The notes: generated by a model from the letters alone, not told the origin. DNA of 64,000 nucleotides from JALOKP01 sp963800865 (GCA_963800865.1 CAWDCL010000004.1:2542001-2606000), one strand, 5' to 3'. Positions 32,967-44,436 are shown, counted from the first letter of the stretch. Made by a program: numbers and translations.

Positions 32967-35900
32967 CTACGGGCAGGCGTTCGCCGCGGCGCCAATCTCC
33001 GCGTCGCGGCTACCCTGCTGCGCGGTCCATGCCTCGTCGTAGGTCCCGGCGCCCCCACAGTTCGCACCGCGCACGAGGTACCAGTCGCCGTCTCCAGCAC
33101 TTGTGACGTTGGCATCCACGACGCTGTTCAGCGACGTGTCGTTCGCCAGGCATGCTCCGGTCGCTAGCGCGTAGTCGCCCGCGGTGGCCGCGAGCGACAG
33201 CAAGCCGCCGCGCACTACGTCGTAGGTTGTCGCGCTGACGATCGTCGTCCAGTCGATCGTGGCCGTTGCGCCGCTCGCCGTCACGCTCACGGACGTCGCG
33301 CCAGACGGCGGGGTCGCGCTGCAGGACGCGACGCAGTAGCGCGCGCCGTCGCCGAGGTACCACCAGTCCGCGCCGCCCCAGACGATCATCTCGCTGCCGG
33401 TCCAGACCGCGGTGTGGTACCAGCGCTCTTCCGGAGCGAGCGTCGTGCTCGTCGGCGTCCACACGTCGAGAACGGGACTATAGCGCGCTCCGTCGTTGTA
33501 GTTCGCCGTCGCGATCTCTCCGCCCCACACGATCATCTCGCTGCCGGTCCAGATCGCGGTGTGCGCGTCGCGCACGCTCGGTGTGCCGGCGCCCTGCGAT
33601 GTGGGAGCCCACGTATCGGTCGCAGGAATGTAGCGCGCGCCGGAGTTGAGATCGTTCGCGCCGTCGTAGCCGCCCCAGACGATCATCTCGCTCCCGGTCC
33701 AGACCGCGCTGTGCGCGAAGCGCGGCGACGGGTGGTTCGTGCCGGCCGGTACGGTCGCCCACGTGTCGGTGCCCGGCGAGTAGCGGCCTCCGGTGTCGAC
33801 GGCGTGATCGGCACCGCTGAAGTAATTGTCGCCGCCCCACACGATCATCTCGCTGCCGGTCCACACCGCCGTGGGCGTGAGTCGACCGTCGGGCACGTTG
33901 GTACCGATCGATGTCGCGGTCCAGGTGTTCGTGACCGGATTGTAGCGGCCGCCGGTGTTGATCACGCTCCCGAGCGTCGTGGTCCAGCCGCCCCAGACCA
34001 CCATCTCGGTACCGCTCCAGATGACGCCGAATCCCTCACGCGCCGTCGGTACACCGAGACCGGTCGTTGTGGTCCAAGCGTTTGTGGTCGGGTTGAATCG
34101 GGAGCCCGACTGCTCGTCGGCGCTGCCGTTGTAGCCGCCCCAAATGATCATCTCCGTCCCGGTCCAGACCGAGCCGTGCCAGTTGCGCGCGGAGAGACCG
34201 GAGGTAGGAAGCGCAGTCCAGGTGTCAGTTGCCGGGGCGTAGCGGGCACCGGTGTTCAGGCGTCCCACATCGCCGTATCCGCCCCAGACGATCATCTCGG
34301 TCCCGGTCCAGACGGCCGTCTGTTCGTACCTCGGTGTCGGTATGTTGTTGTCGGTGAACGTCGGTGCCCACGCAATTGGTAGCCGGCGCGTAGCGTCCAC
34401 CGGTGTCGTAACTGCCGCCTCCCCACACGATCATCTCGCTCCCGGTCCAGACGGCCGTGTGGCTGGAGCGCGCCGCGGGTACGTTCGTGCCGGTCGATAC
34501 GAGGGCCCACGAATTGGACGAGGGATCGTAACGGCTACCGTTCTTGAACACGGTGCTGCCGCTTCCCCCCAGATGATCATCACCGTGCCTGTCCAGACGG
34601 CCGTGTGCTCACTGCGAGGGGCGGGAACGTTCGCGCCCGTAGAGGTCGTCGTCCACGAGTTTGTCGAAGGGTTGTAGCGGCCGCCAGTGTTGACCTGGCC
34701 GAGTGAACTCCTGCCACCCCAGATGATCATCTCGACGCTCGCCCAGACTGCCGTCTGGTCCCAGCGGCCGGCAGGAACGTTCGTCCCTGTCGAAGTCGCC
34801 GTCCACGCGTCGGTCGAAGGGTCGTAACGTCCACCGGTGTCGAGATAGGTAGAGAACTGGTCCTGACCTCCCCAGATGACCATCTCGCTCCCGGTCCACA
34901 CCGCGGTGTGCCGGGTTCGCGCGCTCGGGCAATTCGTCCCGTTCGAGATCCAGGTCCAGGCGTCGGACGCGGGATTGTAACGACCACCGCTATTGAGTTT
35001 GGAGGGGCTGGAGTATTGGTCACCACCCCAGATCATCATCTCGCTTCCGGTCCACACCGCGGTATGGTATTCGCGAGCAGATGGGCAGTTGGCGCCGATA
35101 GACGTCGGGTTCCACGCGTCGGACGTAGGATTGTACCGCCCGCCAGTGTTTGTGATTCCCGTCGCACCGGTGTAGCCTCCCCACACGATCATCTCGGTCC
35201 CGGTCCAGACCGCCGTGTGTATGTAGCGGCTCGCGGGACTCGCGGCCGATGAAACTGCTGTCCATGTGTCCGTGGCAGGGTTGTACCGGCCACCGCCTCC
35301 CTGGGCAGGCCCGTTGATCCCACCCCAAATGATCATCTCGCTTCCGGTCCAGATGGCCGTGTGTCTGGCACGCCCTGTCGGTTGGCGCCCGCCTTTCACT
35401 GGGTTCCACGTGTCGTCGGTGCACCCCGACGCGATGATGGCCGGCATCGAGATCGCCTTGGCCGGGCTCGAGAGTGCAATGATGGCTGTCGTAGCGAGCG
35501 GCAGCCTTACCTCGGCCCACCACGCGTCGAACGACCGCTTCGGCCAGGTGACGGCGGCGAGCCTGAGGCTCGTCGCGGTGCGGCTCAGCACGGCGACGAC
35601 GGAGAAGCGGTCGCTCTCCTCGCGCAGGCTGCTTACGACCCCGACGGGAAGCCGCGTGACGAGGTCCGAGGCGCTCCCGGCCACAGCAAGCGGTATGGCG
35701 AAGCGTTGCGCGAGGTCGGTCACCAGGCGATCCCAGTCGGAGGTCTCGAGCGGGAGCGTCGCCCGGCGGTCAGCCGCTCCCGACACGGGGCGAGCCGACG
35801 AGCTGCCGGCTTCCATGGTCGTTTCGTCGTACTCGCCGTCAAGCCGCTTCATCTGCTCGACCCTGCATCCCGCCGCCAGCGCCTTCTCCGCGCGGTCGCG

Positions 35901-36389
35901 GGCGTCAGCGTGAAGCGTTGGATCGGATTCGTACGCCGCGCGCACGAGCCCCTCGACGAGGGACTCACGCACCAGCGTCTCCGCGATCAGCTGCGGATCG
36001 TTGCCCAATGCGCCGAACAGCTCCGCGAGCAGTGCGGGATCGCGACTGTCGCGCGCCATGCGATTCAGTTCCCGCTGGAGTTCGGGAGCGGTGACGTCTC
36101 GATTCCAGAACACGGAGAGCGCGGCGGACTTCCGCAGCGTGTCGTCCACGCGCGCCCGGATCGCGCCGTCGCTCATCACCGAAGCCAGCGGCGGCTTGGG
36201 CTGCGGGTTCTCCTGGGGCCAGATCCGGTGACGCCAGTAGACCTCCTCGATCGCTCGCTGTGCAGCGACGCGCTCCTCGGCCGAGAGTTCCCCGCCGTTG
36301 GCGCGCGGAGTCGAGATTGCCGCTGAAGCGCCAGCCATGAGGAGGATCAAACCGATCGTTCGACAGAATCGCGCGCTCCCACTGACCAT
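32967..36389 (-). CDS. Large secreted protein with 14 Kelch-like repeats, two frameshifts
   Basis: ATG 36389 follows GGGAGG by 8 bases and starts a signal peptide (IGLILLMAGASAAIS). Residues 30-310 form an alpha-helical domain (AQRAIEEVYWRHRIW, LARTMARDSRDPALLAEL-like helices). Then come 14 repeats of about 56-60 residues, each with HTAVWTGSEMIVWGG and GGRYNPATDTWT-like strands. Fourteen blades could build two seven-bladed propellers. The frame is shifted between about 34385 and 34560 (two compensating indels within blade 7). A fibronectin-like tail with cysteine pairs ends the protein. About 1,140 residues. Probably extracellular; the ligand is unknown. Confidence 0.8.
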
Positions 36390-36825
36390 CGGTGCACCTC
36401 CCCAGGTTTCCTCGGCGATGCGGACGGAGCCTGGCGAAGGATTCGACAGGCCGTCTCGATACCTGATAACGCCGGAGCCGCTCGGGATTAACAGCTGACG
36501 AGCGAGAAAGTGACCCTCTCGCGAATGCCCGCTTCCTCCGGAGCCGCGGGCGTGGAAGGCGTCTCGTGATTCCCGGCGTGCCCGGAACCGCCCGCGGTGC
36601 GCGGCTTCCTCGCGGGGAAGGCGATCGCCAATGGGAGCGGACGCCTCCACCGCCGCTGCCGACACTGCGTGTCGACCCCGATCTGCCACGATCTGGACCG
36701 GGAGGGGAAGTAACAAGAACTTGCACCATTGTCGCAGCTGGCTTACTCGCCGCTATTACTTTGTGGTGATCGAGAGTACCGTTCACTGTATCGTTCATTG
36801 AACCGCGTCGAAGGAAGGGGGAGAC
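36390..36825. promoter_or_regulatory. 436-bp divergent control region, no gene
   Basis: It lies between the Kelch protein (minus) and the sigma factor gene (plus). It is distinctly AT-richer near 36700-36800 (AAGTAACAAGAACTTGCACC), where promoters of both genes are expected. A short direct repeat CGTTCAcTG/CGTTCATTG occurs at about 36779-36801. No exact sigma-70 boxes can be assigned. Confidence 0.45.
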
Positions 36826-37446
36826 GTGGACCGTTGCGCTGCAAGTCCTGCCGATCAGGGGTTCCCCGACGACCGCGTGCCGGCCAGCGAGAACGCGACC
36901 CTCGCTCTGCTCAAGCGCGCACGAAACGGCGATCGCGACGCGCTCGATCGGCTGTGCGCCCGCTACCTGCCCTTGATGCGGCGCTGGGCCGCCGGCCGTC
37001 TGCCGCGCTACGCGCGCGGCATGCACGACACCGAGGATCTCGTCCAGGAGACGCTCATCAAGACCTTGCGCAATCTCGGCCACTTCGAGATGCGACACGA
37101 AGGGGCGCTCCGGGCCTATCTCCGCGAGGCGCTGGACAACGGGATCCGACACATCGTGCGCAGCGCGCATCGCAAGCCGCCGGCCGCGAGCCTCGGGAGC
37201 GTCGAGTTCCAGGATCCGGCGGATTCGCCGCTGCAGGAGGCCGTCGGGCGCGAGCAGCTCGACGCCTACGAGCGCGCGTTGCAGGCGCTGAGTGCGCAGG
37301 ATCGGGAGGTCATCGTCGGACGCCTCGAGCTGGGAATGGAGTACGACGACCTCGCCGTGGCGGTCGGGAAGCCGTCGGCCGGCGCGGCGCGCATGGCATC
37401 GGGCCGGGCCATGCTGCGGCTCGCCAAAGCGATGGCTCGTGAATGA
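36826..37446 (+). CDS. ECF-type RNA polymerase sigma factor
   Basis: GTG 36826 with AAGGAAGGGGG upstream; 206 residues. Region 2 is seen in LLKRARNGDRDALDRLCARY and HDTEDLVQETLIKTLRNLGH. Region 4 is in ALQALSAQDREVIVGRLELG, then the HTH-like EYDDLAVAVGKPSAGAARMA. The stop overlaps the start of the following kinase gene by 8 bases. Sigma factor plus membrane Ser/Thr kinase-TPR is a frequent pair in Acidobacteriota and Planctomycetes, where the kinase is thought to control the sigma factor instead of an anti-sigma protein. Confidence 0.88.
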   Translation: MDRCAASPADQGFPDDRVPASENATLALLKRARNGDRDALDRLCARYLPLMRRWAAGRLPRYARGMHDTEDLVQETLIKTLRNLGHFEMRHEGALRAYLREALDNGIRHIVRSAHRKPPAASLGSVEFQDPADSPLQEAVGREQLDAYERALQALSAQDREVIVGRLELGMEYDDLAVAVGKPSAGAARMASGRAMLRLAKAMARE

Positions 37447-40094
37447 GTCGGACCTGGCCGAACTTGCGCTGGCGGTGTCCGACGGCGCCGCGATCGACTG
37501 GGAGCAGGTTGTCGAACAGGCCGAGGGACCGCACCAGCGTGACGTGATCCGGCGGCTGCGGGCGTTGGCCAACGTCGCCGCCGTTCACCACAGCACGGCG
37601 GGAACGGCAGCGACTGTGGACCGGATCGCCGATTCCGCGCCGCGCGAGCGCGGCCGCTATGCGCTGACGCGCCTGCACGCGCGCGGCGGCCTCGGCCAGA
37701 TTTGGGTCGCGCACGATGCCGAGTTGGGGCGGGAGATCGCACTGAAGGAGCTGCGCCCCGACCGGCTCGGCCACCCCTCCGCCGAGACCCGCTTCCTGGA
37801 AGAGGCGCGGATCACGGGCCGGCTCGAACATCCGGGGATCGTCCCGGTCCACGAGCTGGTGCGGGGCGCCGGCAGCGACTCCCCTTTCTACACGATGCGG
37901 CTCATCCACGGCCGCACGCTGACCGAGGCGGCGCGGGCGCGCCTGGGCGAGCCGACCGGAAGCGGCTCGGTGGCGTTGATCGCTCTCCTGCAGGCCTTCG
38001 TTGCCGTCTGCAACACGATCGCCTACGCCAACTCGCGCGGCGTGATCCACCGCGACCTCAAGGGCGAGAACGTCATGGTCGGGGAGTTCGGCGAGGTCGT
38101 GATCCTCGACTGGGGGGTGGCCAAGGTCGTCGGCGGCGTGAGGGGGCCGGGGGCCGGATCGACCGACTCGCCCTCCGACGACGCGGCGCTGACGACAGAG
38201 GGCCAGGTGATCGGCACCCCGGCGTTCATGGCACCGGAGCAGGCCGAGGGCCGCCTGGATCGGATCGACGCCCGGACGGACGTCTACGGGCTGGGGGCGA
38301 TCCTCTACGAAATCCTCACCGGCCAGCCGCCGTTCAGCGGCGCCCGCTCCTCCGAGGTGCTGCGCAAGGTGGTGCACGAAGCGCCGCTGCCGCGCGCCGA
38401 CTGCGGCCCGGCACGCCGCCCGAGCTGGAGGCGATCTGCGTGCGCGCCCTCGCGAAGCGGCGCGAGGATCGCTACCCCTCGGCGCTCGACCTGGCGCACG
38501 ACGTCCAGCGCTGGCTCGCCGACGAGCCGGTGTCCGCGCACCCCGAGTCCGCCGTGCGCCGACTGTCGCGCTGGGCGCGGCGCCACAAGCCGCTCGTCGC
38601 CGGGACCGTCGCGCTGCTCGTGACCGCGCTCATCGCCACCTCGGTCGGGCTGGTCGTCCTGGGCAGCAAGCAGCGCGAGGTCGTGCGGCAGCGCAATGCA
38701 GCGAAACAGGCCGAGGCGAAGGCCACCGCGGTCAGCGGATTCTGATCGACGACATGCTCGGCGCGGCGAAGCCGGAGCAAGCGCTCGGCCGCAAGATGAC
38801 CGTCGAGGAAGTGCTCGAGGCCGCGTCGGCCAAGGTCGACGCCGGGGCGCTGGCGACGCAGCCGGAGGTGGAACCGCACATTCGACTGACGATCGGTGAC
38901 GCGTGGCGCAAGCTCGGGCTGTACGACCGTGCCGAGCTCCAGATGCGCAAGGCGCTGGAACTCCTGGAGACGCAGCTCGGGGCCGAGCACCCCGACACGC
39001 TGACCGTCGCCCACGAGCTGGCGGGGACCCTGCAGGACGCCGGCCGGCCGGTCGAAGCTGCGGCGTTGTTCCGCCGGGTCGTCGAATCGCGCCGGCGCGT
39101 TCTCGGCCCGACGCACCTGGAGACCCTCGCGGCGGTCGCGAACCTCGGCACGGCGCTCCAGTACGAGGGACGAGTGGAGGAGGCCGAGCCGCTCCTCCGG
39201 GAGGCGTACGCGGGGTATCGGCAGGTGCTCGGGGACGACGGCGCGGAAACATTGGTCGTCGCCAACGCGCTCGGCCTGGTGTTGCAGCGGCGCGGGAAGT
39301 GGGCCGAGGCCGAGGAACTCCTGACCCGGGCCTACGACGGATCGCGCCGCGTACTCGGGGAGGACCACCCGATGACGCTCAACGCGGGCAACAACCTGGC
39401 CACGCTGGAGCAGAACCGGCTGCAGCTCGACGCCGCCGAGCCGCTGCTGCGCAGCACGCTGGCTGCGCGTCAACGCGTCCAGGGGCCGGAGCATCCCGAC
39501 ACGCTGATCGCCATGCACAACCTGGGCACGCTGCTGAGGGACCGCGGGGACCTTCGGGGGGCCGCTGCCCTGCTCGGCGAGACCCTGGAGATCGCCGAGA
39601 GAACGCTCGGACCGTCCCATACCACGACGGCGTACCTCGAGAACACGCTCGGCTCGGTGCTGCTGCTCGAAGGGAAGTTCGACGAGGCCGGGCGGTCGTA
39701 CCGGAGGGCACTGGAGATCCGCCGCCGGGTCCTGGCTCCCCAGAGCCCGGACATCGCCGTCTCCCTTCTCGGGCTCGGCCTGGCGCTCGCCCAGGAGGGA
39801 CGCCCGGCGGACGCTGAAGCGCCGCTGCGCGAGGCGCTCGCGATCCGCAGCGCGGCTGCCGAGCCGAAGCCGTGGCGTACCGCACCGGTCGAGAGCGCGC
39901 TCGGATTCTGCTTCCTCGCGCGGAAGCGTTACGACGCTGCCGAACCGCTGCTGCTCGCGGGCTACCGGACGCTCCGTGACACCGACGGGCCGCTGGTGCC
40001 GCAGCGGCAGATGGCGCGCGGCTGGATCATCCGGCTGTACGAGGAAACGGGGCGTCCCACCGAGGCCTTGGCCTGGAGCGCGCCCCGTCGCTGA
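37439..40094 (+). CDS. Ser/Thr protein kinase with TPR domain, two frameshifts
   Basis: GTG 37439 overlaps the sigma factor stop (TGA at 37444). The kinase domain has the loop LHARGGLGQIWVAHD, the Lys in REIALKEL, HRDLKGENVM, DWGVAK (DWG instead of DFG, common in this group) and GTPAFMAPEQ. A frameshift near 38410 is followed by LALAKRREDRYPSALDLAHD-like text and a membrane segment (LVAGTVALLVTALIATSVGLVV). A second, one-base deletion near 38740 joins LIDDMLGAAKPEQ and about nine tetratricopeptide repeats (ALELLETQLGAEHPDTLTVA...). About 885 residues when restored. Likely a transmembrane kinase whose outer TPR part senses partners. Confidence 0.85.
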
Positions 40095-40333
40095 TCGGTG
40101 AGCGCCAGACACGGCGTGCTCTGGCCCGTCCGGAAAGTAGCCATCTATTAAGTCGGGCCGATGTCGCGGCGCGATCTCCATTGGAGAAAGTGCGTTCCGT
40201 TCCCGCGCCCCCGGTGTTTTCAGGAGTGAGAGGCGGAACCAGCGTCGCCATTCCAGGACCGGTGGTCGCGCGTCACCGGTCACACAGTCGGATTCGGGCG
40301 CCGGGGCTGCACAACCCACGAAGGAGAGACGCA

Positions 40334-41043
40334 ATGAATCGAAACATGAGACTCGTGACCAAGGCCCTCGTCCACGCGGCGCGGTCCCCATCGTGGCCGT
40401 GCCGCGATCCAGGCGGGGCAGTCAGAGACCGATCCCCGTATCGTCCCGGCGGGCGGGACCTACGCCTGCCAGAGCTACGCCGACTGGGCCGCGGCCTTCT
40501 GGCAGTGGGCGTACTCCTACCCGAACGATGAATTTAACCCCATGAACGGAAACGTTGGGGCCGGGCAGGACGACCACCGGGTCTACTTCCTGCCCGGCAT
40601 CTGGGGTGGAGGAACCCGCGACGTCACCGTGAAGTCGTGGCAGGCGATCTTCTTCCCCCTGATCAACAACGAGTGCTCGACTCTTCGAACCCCCGCCCTT
40701 CCAGGGGTTCGACCAACAGTCCCTGGCGGTCTGCGCCAACGCCAATCTCAAGAACTACTACGGCCTCTACTTCGACGTGGACGGCAAGCAGGTCAAGAAC
40801 CTCGACATCTACCGGGAACAGACCCCGATGTTCGCGTTCCTCAACCTGCCCAACCCGAACCTCGGTGGCCCGGGGGTGATTGCAGACCCGGGCAAGACCT
40901 ACTACTCCGTCGACGCCGGGTTCTTCATCATGCTCGAGCCGCTCAAGGTGGGGAAGCACGTCATCCACTTCGGCGGCTGCTTCGACCCGGCCTTCGGCTG
41001 GGGCTGCATCGATTCGACCTACATCGTGAACGTCATTCCCTGA
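40334..41043 (+). CDS. Secreted protein of an uncharacterised W-x-W family, frameshifted
   Basis: ATG 40334 follows AAGGAGAGACGCA. The signal-like start (MNRNMRLVTKALVHAA) and the body are in different frames (break near 40390). A second break near 40690 separates FFPLINNECST from FQGFDQQSLAVCANANLKNY. The body reads GGTYACQSYADWAAAFWQWAYS, VYFLPGIWGG, DVTVKSWQAIFFP and then a beta-rich C-terminus with a Cys pair (GGCFDPAFGWGC). The pattern 'WxxAFWQW...FLxG...vxxgkaiFFPxxN' recurs in secreted proteins of environmental bacteria without known function. About 236 residues. Confidence 0.6.
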
Positions 41044-41186
41044 GGCCGGCACTGGTGGCCGGGCCGGGTGACCGGTTCGGCCATCGACGTTCCGCGGCTC
41101 CGGCAGGAGGCGGTCCCCCGCACGCCGAAGACCGCTCTCGTAAGCTCGCCGAGCCGGTACGCTGACCGGCGGGCCGGGGTTCCCGG

Positions 41187-41731
41187 ATGCCCACCTACAT
41201 CGCGCTCCTCCGCGGCATCAACGTCTCCGGCCGGAACACGATCCCGATGGCCGAGCTTCGCGCGCTCTGCGAGAAGATTCGGGGCCACGCGAGGTCCGGA
41301 CCTACATCCAGAGCGGCAACGTCGTGTTCGCGGGCACGGGCCGGGCGCCGGCGATCGAGTCCGCGCTCGAGGCGGCGATCGAGCGGCGCTTCGGCTTCGC
41401 CATCCCGGTGATCGTCCGTTCCGCTGCGACCTGGCCCGGCTACGTCGCGGGCAACCCCTTCCCCGAGGCTTCTGCGCGCGAGCCGAACCACGTCCTCATG
41501 GGGCTCGCCAAGGCGCCGCCGCGGAAGGGCGCGGTCGACGCGCTGCGCGAGCGCGCGACCGCCGGCGAGCGCGTCGAGGCGGCCGGCGACGCGCTCTGGT
41601 TCCACTTCGCGGGCGGCGTGGCGCGCTCGAAGCTCACGCCCGCGCTGATCGACCGGCTGGCCGGATCGGCCGTCACCGCCCGCAACTGGCGCACCGTCCA
41701 GAAGCTGGCCGAGCTGGCCGCGGGCGGGTGA
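41187..41731 (+). CDS. DUF1697-family protein, one frameshift
   Basis: The N-terminus MPTYIALLRGINVSGRNTIPMAELRAL is the hallmark of DUF1697. After a break near 41285 the frame continues VRTYIQSGNVVFAG, then FGFAIPVIVRSAATW and NPFPEASAREPNHVLMGL, all family-typical. It ends KLTPALIDRLAGSAVTARNW, then RTVQKLAEL. About 181 residues, cytoplasmic, function unknown. The ferredoxin-like core occurs in many soil bacteria. A single indel is the likely cause of the break. Confidence 0.85.
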
Positions 41732-41752
41732 CGACGACGACTGAGCGGGGCG

Positions 41753-41983
41753 CTACTTCTTCCGGGACTTCTTCGGCTCGTCGTGCTCGACGACGAAGGT
41801 CACGCGCATCGTCACGCGGTACTCGACGACCTTGCCCTTGTCGACGACGACTTTCTGCTCGGAGACCCACGCCCCGTGCACATGCTCCACCGTCTCGGCC
41901 ACCGTGGCGATGCCGGAGCGCACGGCGTCCTCGAACCCCTTGGTCGACGAGGACGTGACTTCGATCACCTTTGCAACGGACAT
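41753..41983 (-). CDS. Dodecin-family flavin-binding protein
   Basis: 76 residues: MSVAKVIEVTSSSTKGFEDA, then HVHGAWVSEQKVVVDKGKV. This is the beta-alpha-beta-beta fold of dodecin with the flavin-stacking Trp (GAWVSEQ) and a basic tail. Dodecins form hollow dodecamers that store or buffer FMN/FAD/riboflavin in the cytoplasm. Single gene. Confidence 0.92.
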   Translation of the reverse strand: MSVAKVIEVTSSSTKGFEDAVRSGIATVAETVEHVHGAWVSEQKVVVDKGKVVEYRVTMRVTFVVEHDEPKKSRKK

Positions 41984-42079
41984 TCTCCCTCCAGCGCGGC
42001 CGCGCTTGTGGAGCGGGCCGCCAATCCGGCAGTATACAGGTTCCCGATCCGCTCGAGCGCCTGCGACAGCGTCTGTGGC

Positions 42080-42869
42080 CTAGGGCTCGTTCGGCGCCGG
42101 CAACTCGAAGCGGCCGAGCAGGCGCAGGAGCCCGTCGAGGATCGTGATCGGGTGCGGCGGGCAGCCCGGGACGAAGAGGTCGACGCGGACGCCGGGCGGC
42201 ACGCCGTCGCGGGCCTCGGGGTGGCCGACGTACGGCCCGCCGGAGATCGCGCACGCCCCGACGGCGATGACCAGCTGCGGCGCCGGGACGGCGTCGTATC
42301 GTCTTCTGCAGCGCCAGTTCCATGTTGGCGGTCACGGGGCCGGTGATCAGCAGGCCGTCGGCGTGCCGCGGGCGAGGCGACGAACTGCATCCCGAAGCGT
42401 CCCAGGTCGAAGCCGATCGTGTTGAGCACGTTCGCGTCGGCCTCGCAGGCGTTGCAGCCGCCGGCGCTGACCTGGCGCAGACTCAGCGAACGGCCGAACA
42501 GGCGTCGCGTGCGTCGCGTCCGAGCGCCTCGGCGAGCGCGCAGCGCGCCGGCACCGACCACGAGGTCGTCGCGTCCGCGAGTCGCCATGCGCCAGTCCGC
42601 GGTGAACCGGATGGCCTGCTCGGGACAGGCCTCGACGCAATCGGCGCAGAACAGGCAACGGCCGAGGTCCAGCGCGCAGGCCGGTCCCGGCCACCGCGAT
42701 CGCGCCGGTCGGGCAGGCCTCGCACGCAGGCGTCGCAGTCCGCACCGCGCATCGCTGCCTGGTCGATCGCGGGCCGCCGCGAACCGGTCGGGCAGCGCCG
42801 GCGAGCGCCGTGCGGAAACCGGATCGTCCGGTGGCCCTGCGCCAGCCGCTGCCGGAGCGCACTCAGCAT
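42080..42869 (-). CDS. hyfI: Ferredoxin-NuoB fusion subunit of the Hyf/Ehr-like complex, many indels
   Basis: ATG 42869 has GGGAGGACGAG before it; the stop is TAG at 42080. Pieced together from three frames, the 263-residue protein has two 4Fe-4S motifs (CDACVRxCPTGAI and CLFCADCVEACPEQAI; HyfH-like). A NuoB/HyfI-type domain follows: SAGGCNACEADANVLNTIGFD, TANMELALQKT, GACAISGGPYVG, VPGCPPHPITILDGLL. The Cys ligands of the proximal cluster are all visible. Fusion of the polyferredoxin and small subunit is uncommon in E. coli-type Hyf, where HyfH and HyfI are separate. At least six indels break this gene, the densest example in the window. Confidence 0.8.
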
Positions 42870-42908
42870 CTCGTCCTCCCGGCGAGCCGGCCGATCGAGC
42901 GCCCCAGC

Positions 42909-44436
42909 TCACAGATCGTGACCGCAGTACGAGAGGTTGAAGCTCTTGTTGCAGAGCGGGAAATCCGAGATCTGCTGGCCGCGCATCGCGCAGGCCAGGC
43001 CGAACCAGTTGTGGAACGACGGGTCCGACGACCTTGTAGCGCGCGAAGCGCCCGCCGGCCCGGTCAGCGCGACGTGGCAGATCTCGCCGCGCCAGCCCTC
43101 GACGAGCGCGACCGCGATCCGGCCCGGCGCGAGCGATCCGGCAGTGCAGCGCGGATCGGACCGCGCGGCAGCGCGACTCGAGCTGCTGCGCGCGATGAAC
43201 GCCGCCGAGCGCTGCATCTCGAGCCACCGCACGTAGGCCCGGCGCGAACACGTCCCCGGTCGTCCAGGTCGAGACGGGAATCTGCGCGAAACGGTAGATC
43301 CCCGCCGGGTGAGTCGTACCGCACGTCGCGCTCGAGCCCGCAGGCCGCGGGCCGCCAGCCCGACCAGGCCGATCTCCAGCGCCTGGCTCGCGCGTGACCA
43401 CGCCCGGTCTCCTCGAACCGGGCGAGGACCGAGGGCGGTCCCAGAGCAGCTCGACCGGCCGCTCCAGTTCGCTCATCGTCACCGCCAGCCGCGACGCCAG
43501 CTCCTGCGCACGCGCCGGCTCCAGGTCGAACGCCGACGCCGCCGGGCCGCACCAGGCCGCGGCCGAACCGGTTGCCGCAGATCAGCGCCGTGAGGTTGAG
43601 CAAATCCCCCCGCAGCCGGCCGCAGTAGCTGACGCGGTCGGCAGGAACCCGACGTCGCCCGCCAGCGCCCGAGGTCGCCGGCGTGGTTCGCGAGGCGTTC
43701 GAGCTCCAGCGCGATCGCCGCGGATCGCCTGCGCCCGCGGCGGCAGCTCGACGCCCGCCAGCGCCTCGACGCACCTCGCGTAGGCCGTGGCGTGGCCGAT
43801 CGTCGTGTCGCCGGCCAGCGTCTCCACGTAGTGGATCGTCCGCCGGTCGGGCCCGCCGCGCAGGGCCCGCTCGACGCCGCGGTGCTGGTAGCCCAGCGCG
43901 ATCTCGAGGTGGAGCACCGTCTCCCCGTGGCACTGGAACCGGAAGTGGCCCGGCTCGATGACTCCCGCGTGGACCGGCCCGACGGCCACTTCGTGCACCT
44001 CCGTCGCCCTCGACGCGGAAGAAGTCGTCACCCCGACGCCGGGCGCGGCCGACGGCTCCGCGCCGCGCGGCGGCTGGAACCGGATCGGCTTGAGCCAGGG
44101 ATGACCCTCCGGCACGACTCCCCATCTGCTCGGCGATCTCGCGCTCGAACCAGTGCAGCCTGCGGGACAGTCGCGGCGTCAGCGCGGCGTACGCGCCGGC
44201 GCCTCGTGCCGTCGCGCGCACGTGAGTCCCACCGCAGCTCGCCGCGCCAGCGACGGCCAGCAGCCGCGACGACGCCTCGCGTCGCCGGAACGCCGAAGAG
44301 CGACGGCGATCCGCATGCCCCCCGCGACGGCTGCGCGACGACGGTCTCGCCGGAACTCGTCCGACGCCCAGGAGCGGGACCTCCCCCCGGCGAACCGCTC
44401 GCCATTGCGCGAGTTCCAGGAGCGGCGCGCGCTCAC
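42909..44436 (-). CDS. hyfG: Large (NuoC/D-like) subunit without the N-terminal Ni-binding Cys pair, indels
   Basis: Start at GTG 44436, overlapping the stop of the upstream gene (GTGA). The N-terminal NuoC-like part (RAPLLELAQWRA, PLLGVDEFRRD) and the NuoD-like part are fused, as in HycE/HyfG. Where [NiFe] hydrogenases have R-C-G-I-C-G, this protein reads HYVETLAGDTTIGHATAYAR in an unbroken stretch. The first Ni-binding Cys pair is therefore genuinely absent. The C-terminus is DFPLCNKSFNLSYCGHDL instead of DPCxxC. It fits the Ehr (hydrogenase-related) type, which should couple a redox reaction other than H2 to ion pumping. About 508 residues. Confidence 0.8.

Noticed and set aside
32967..36389. 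CRISPR-like or satellite DNA repeats
   Set aside because: The periodicity (about 170 bases) comes from protein blades with conserved codons and variable linkers, not from identical repeats with spacers.
42909..44436. Calling the complex a [NiFe] hydrogenase
   Set aside because: The first Ni-binding Cys pair is replaced by TLAGDTTIGH in a stretch with no frameshift, and the C-terminal motif is not DPCxxC.
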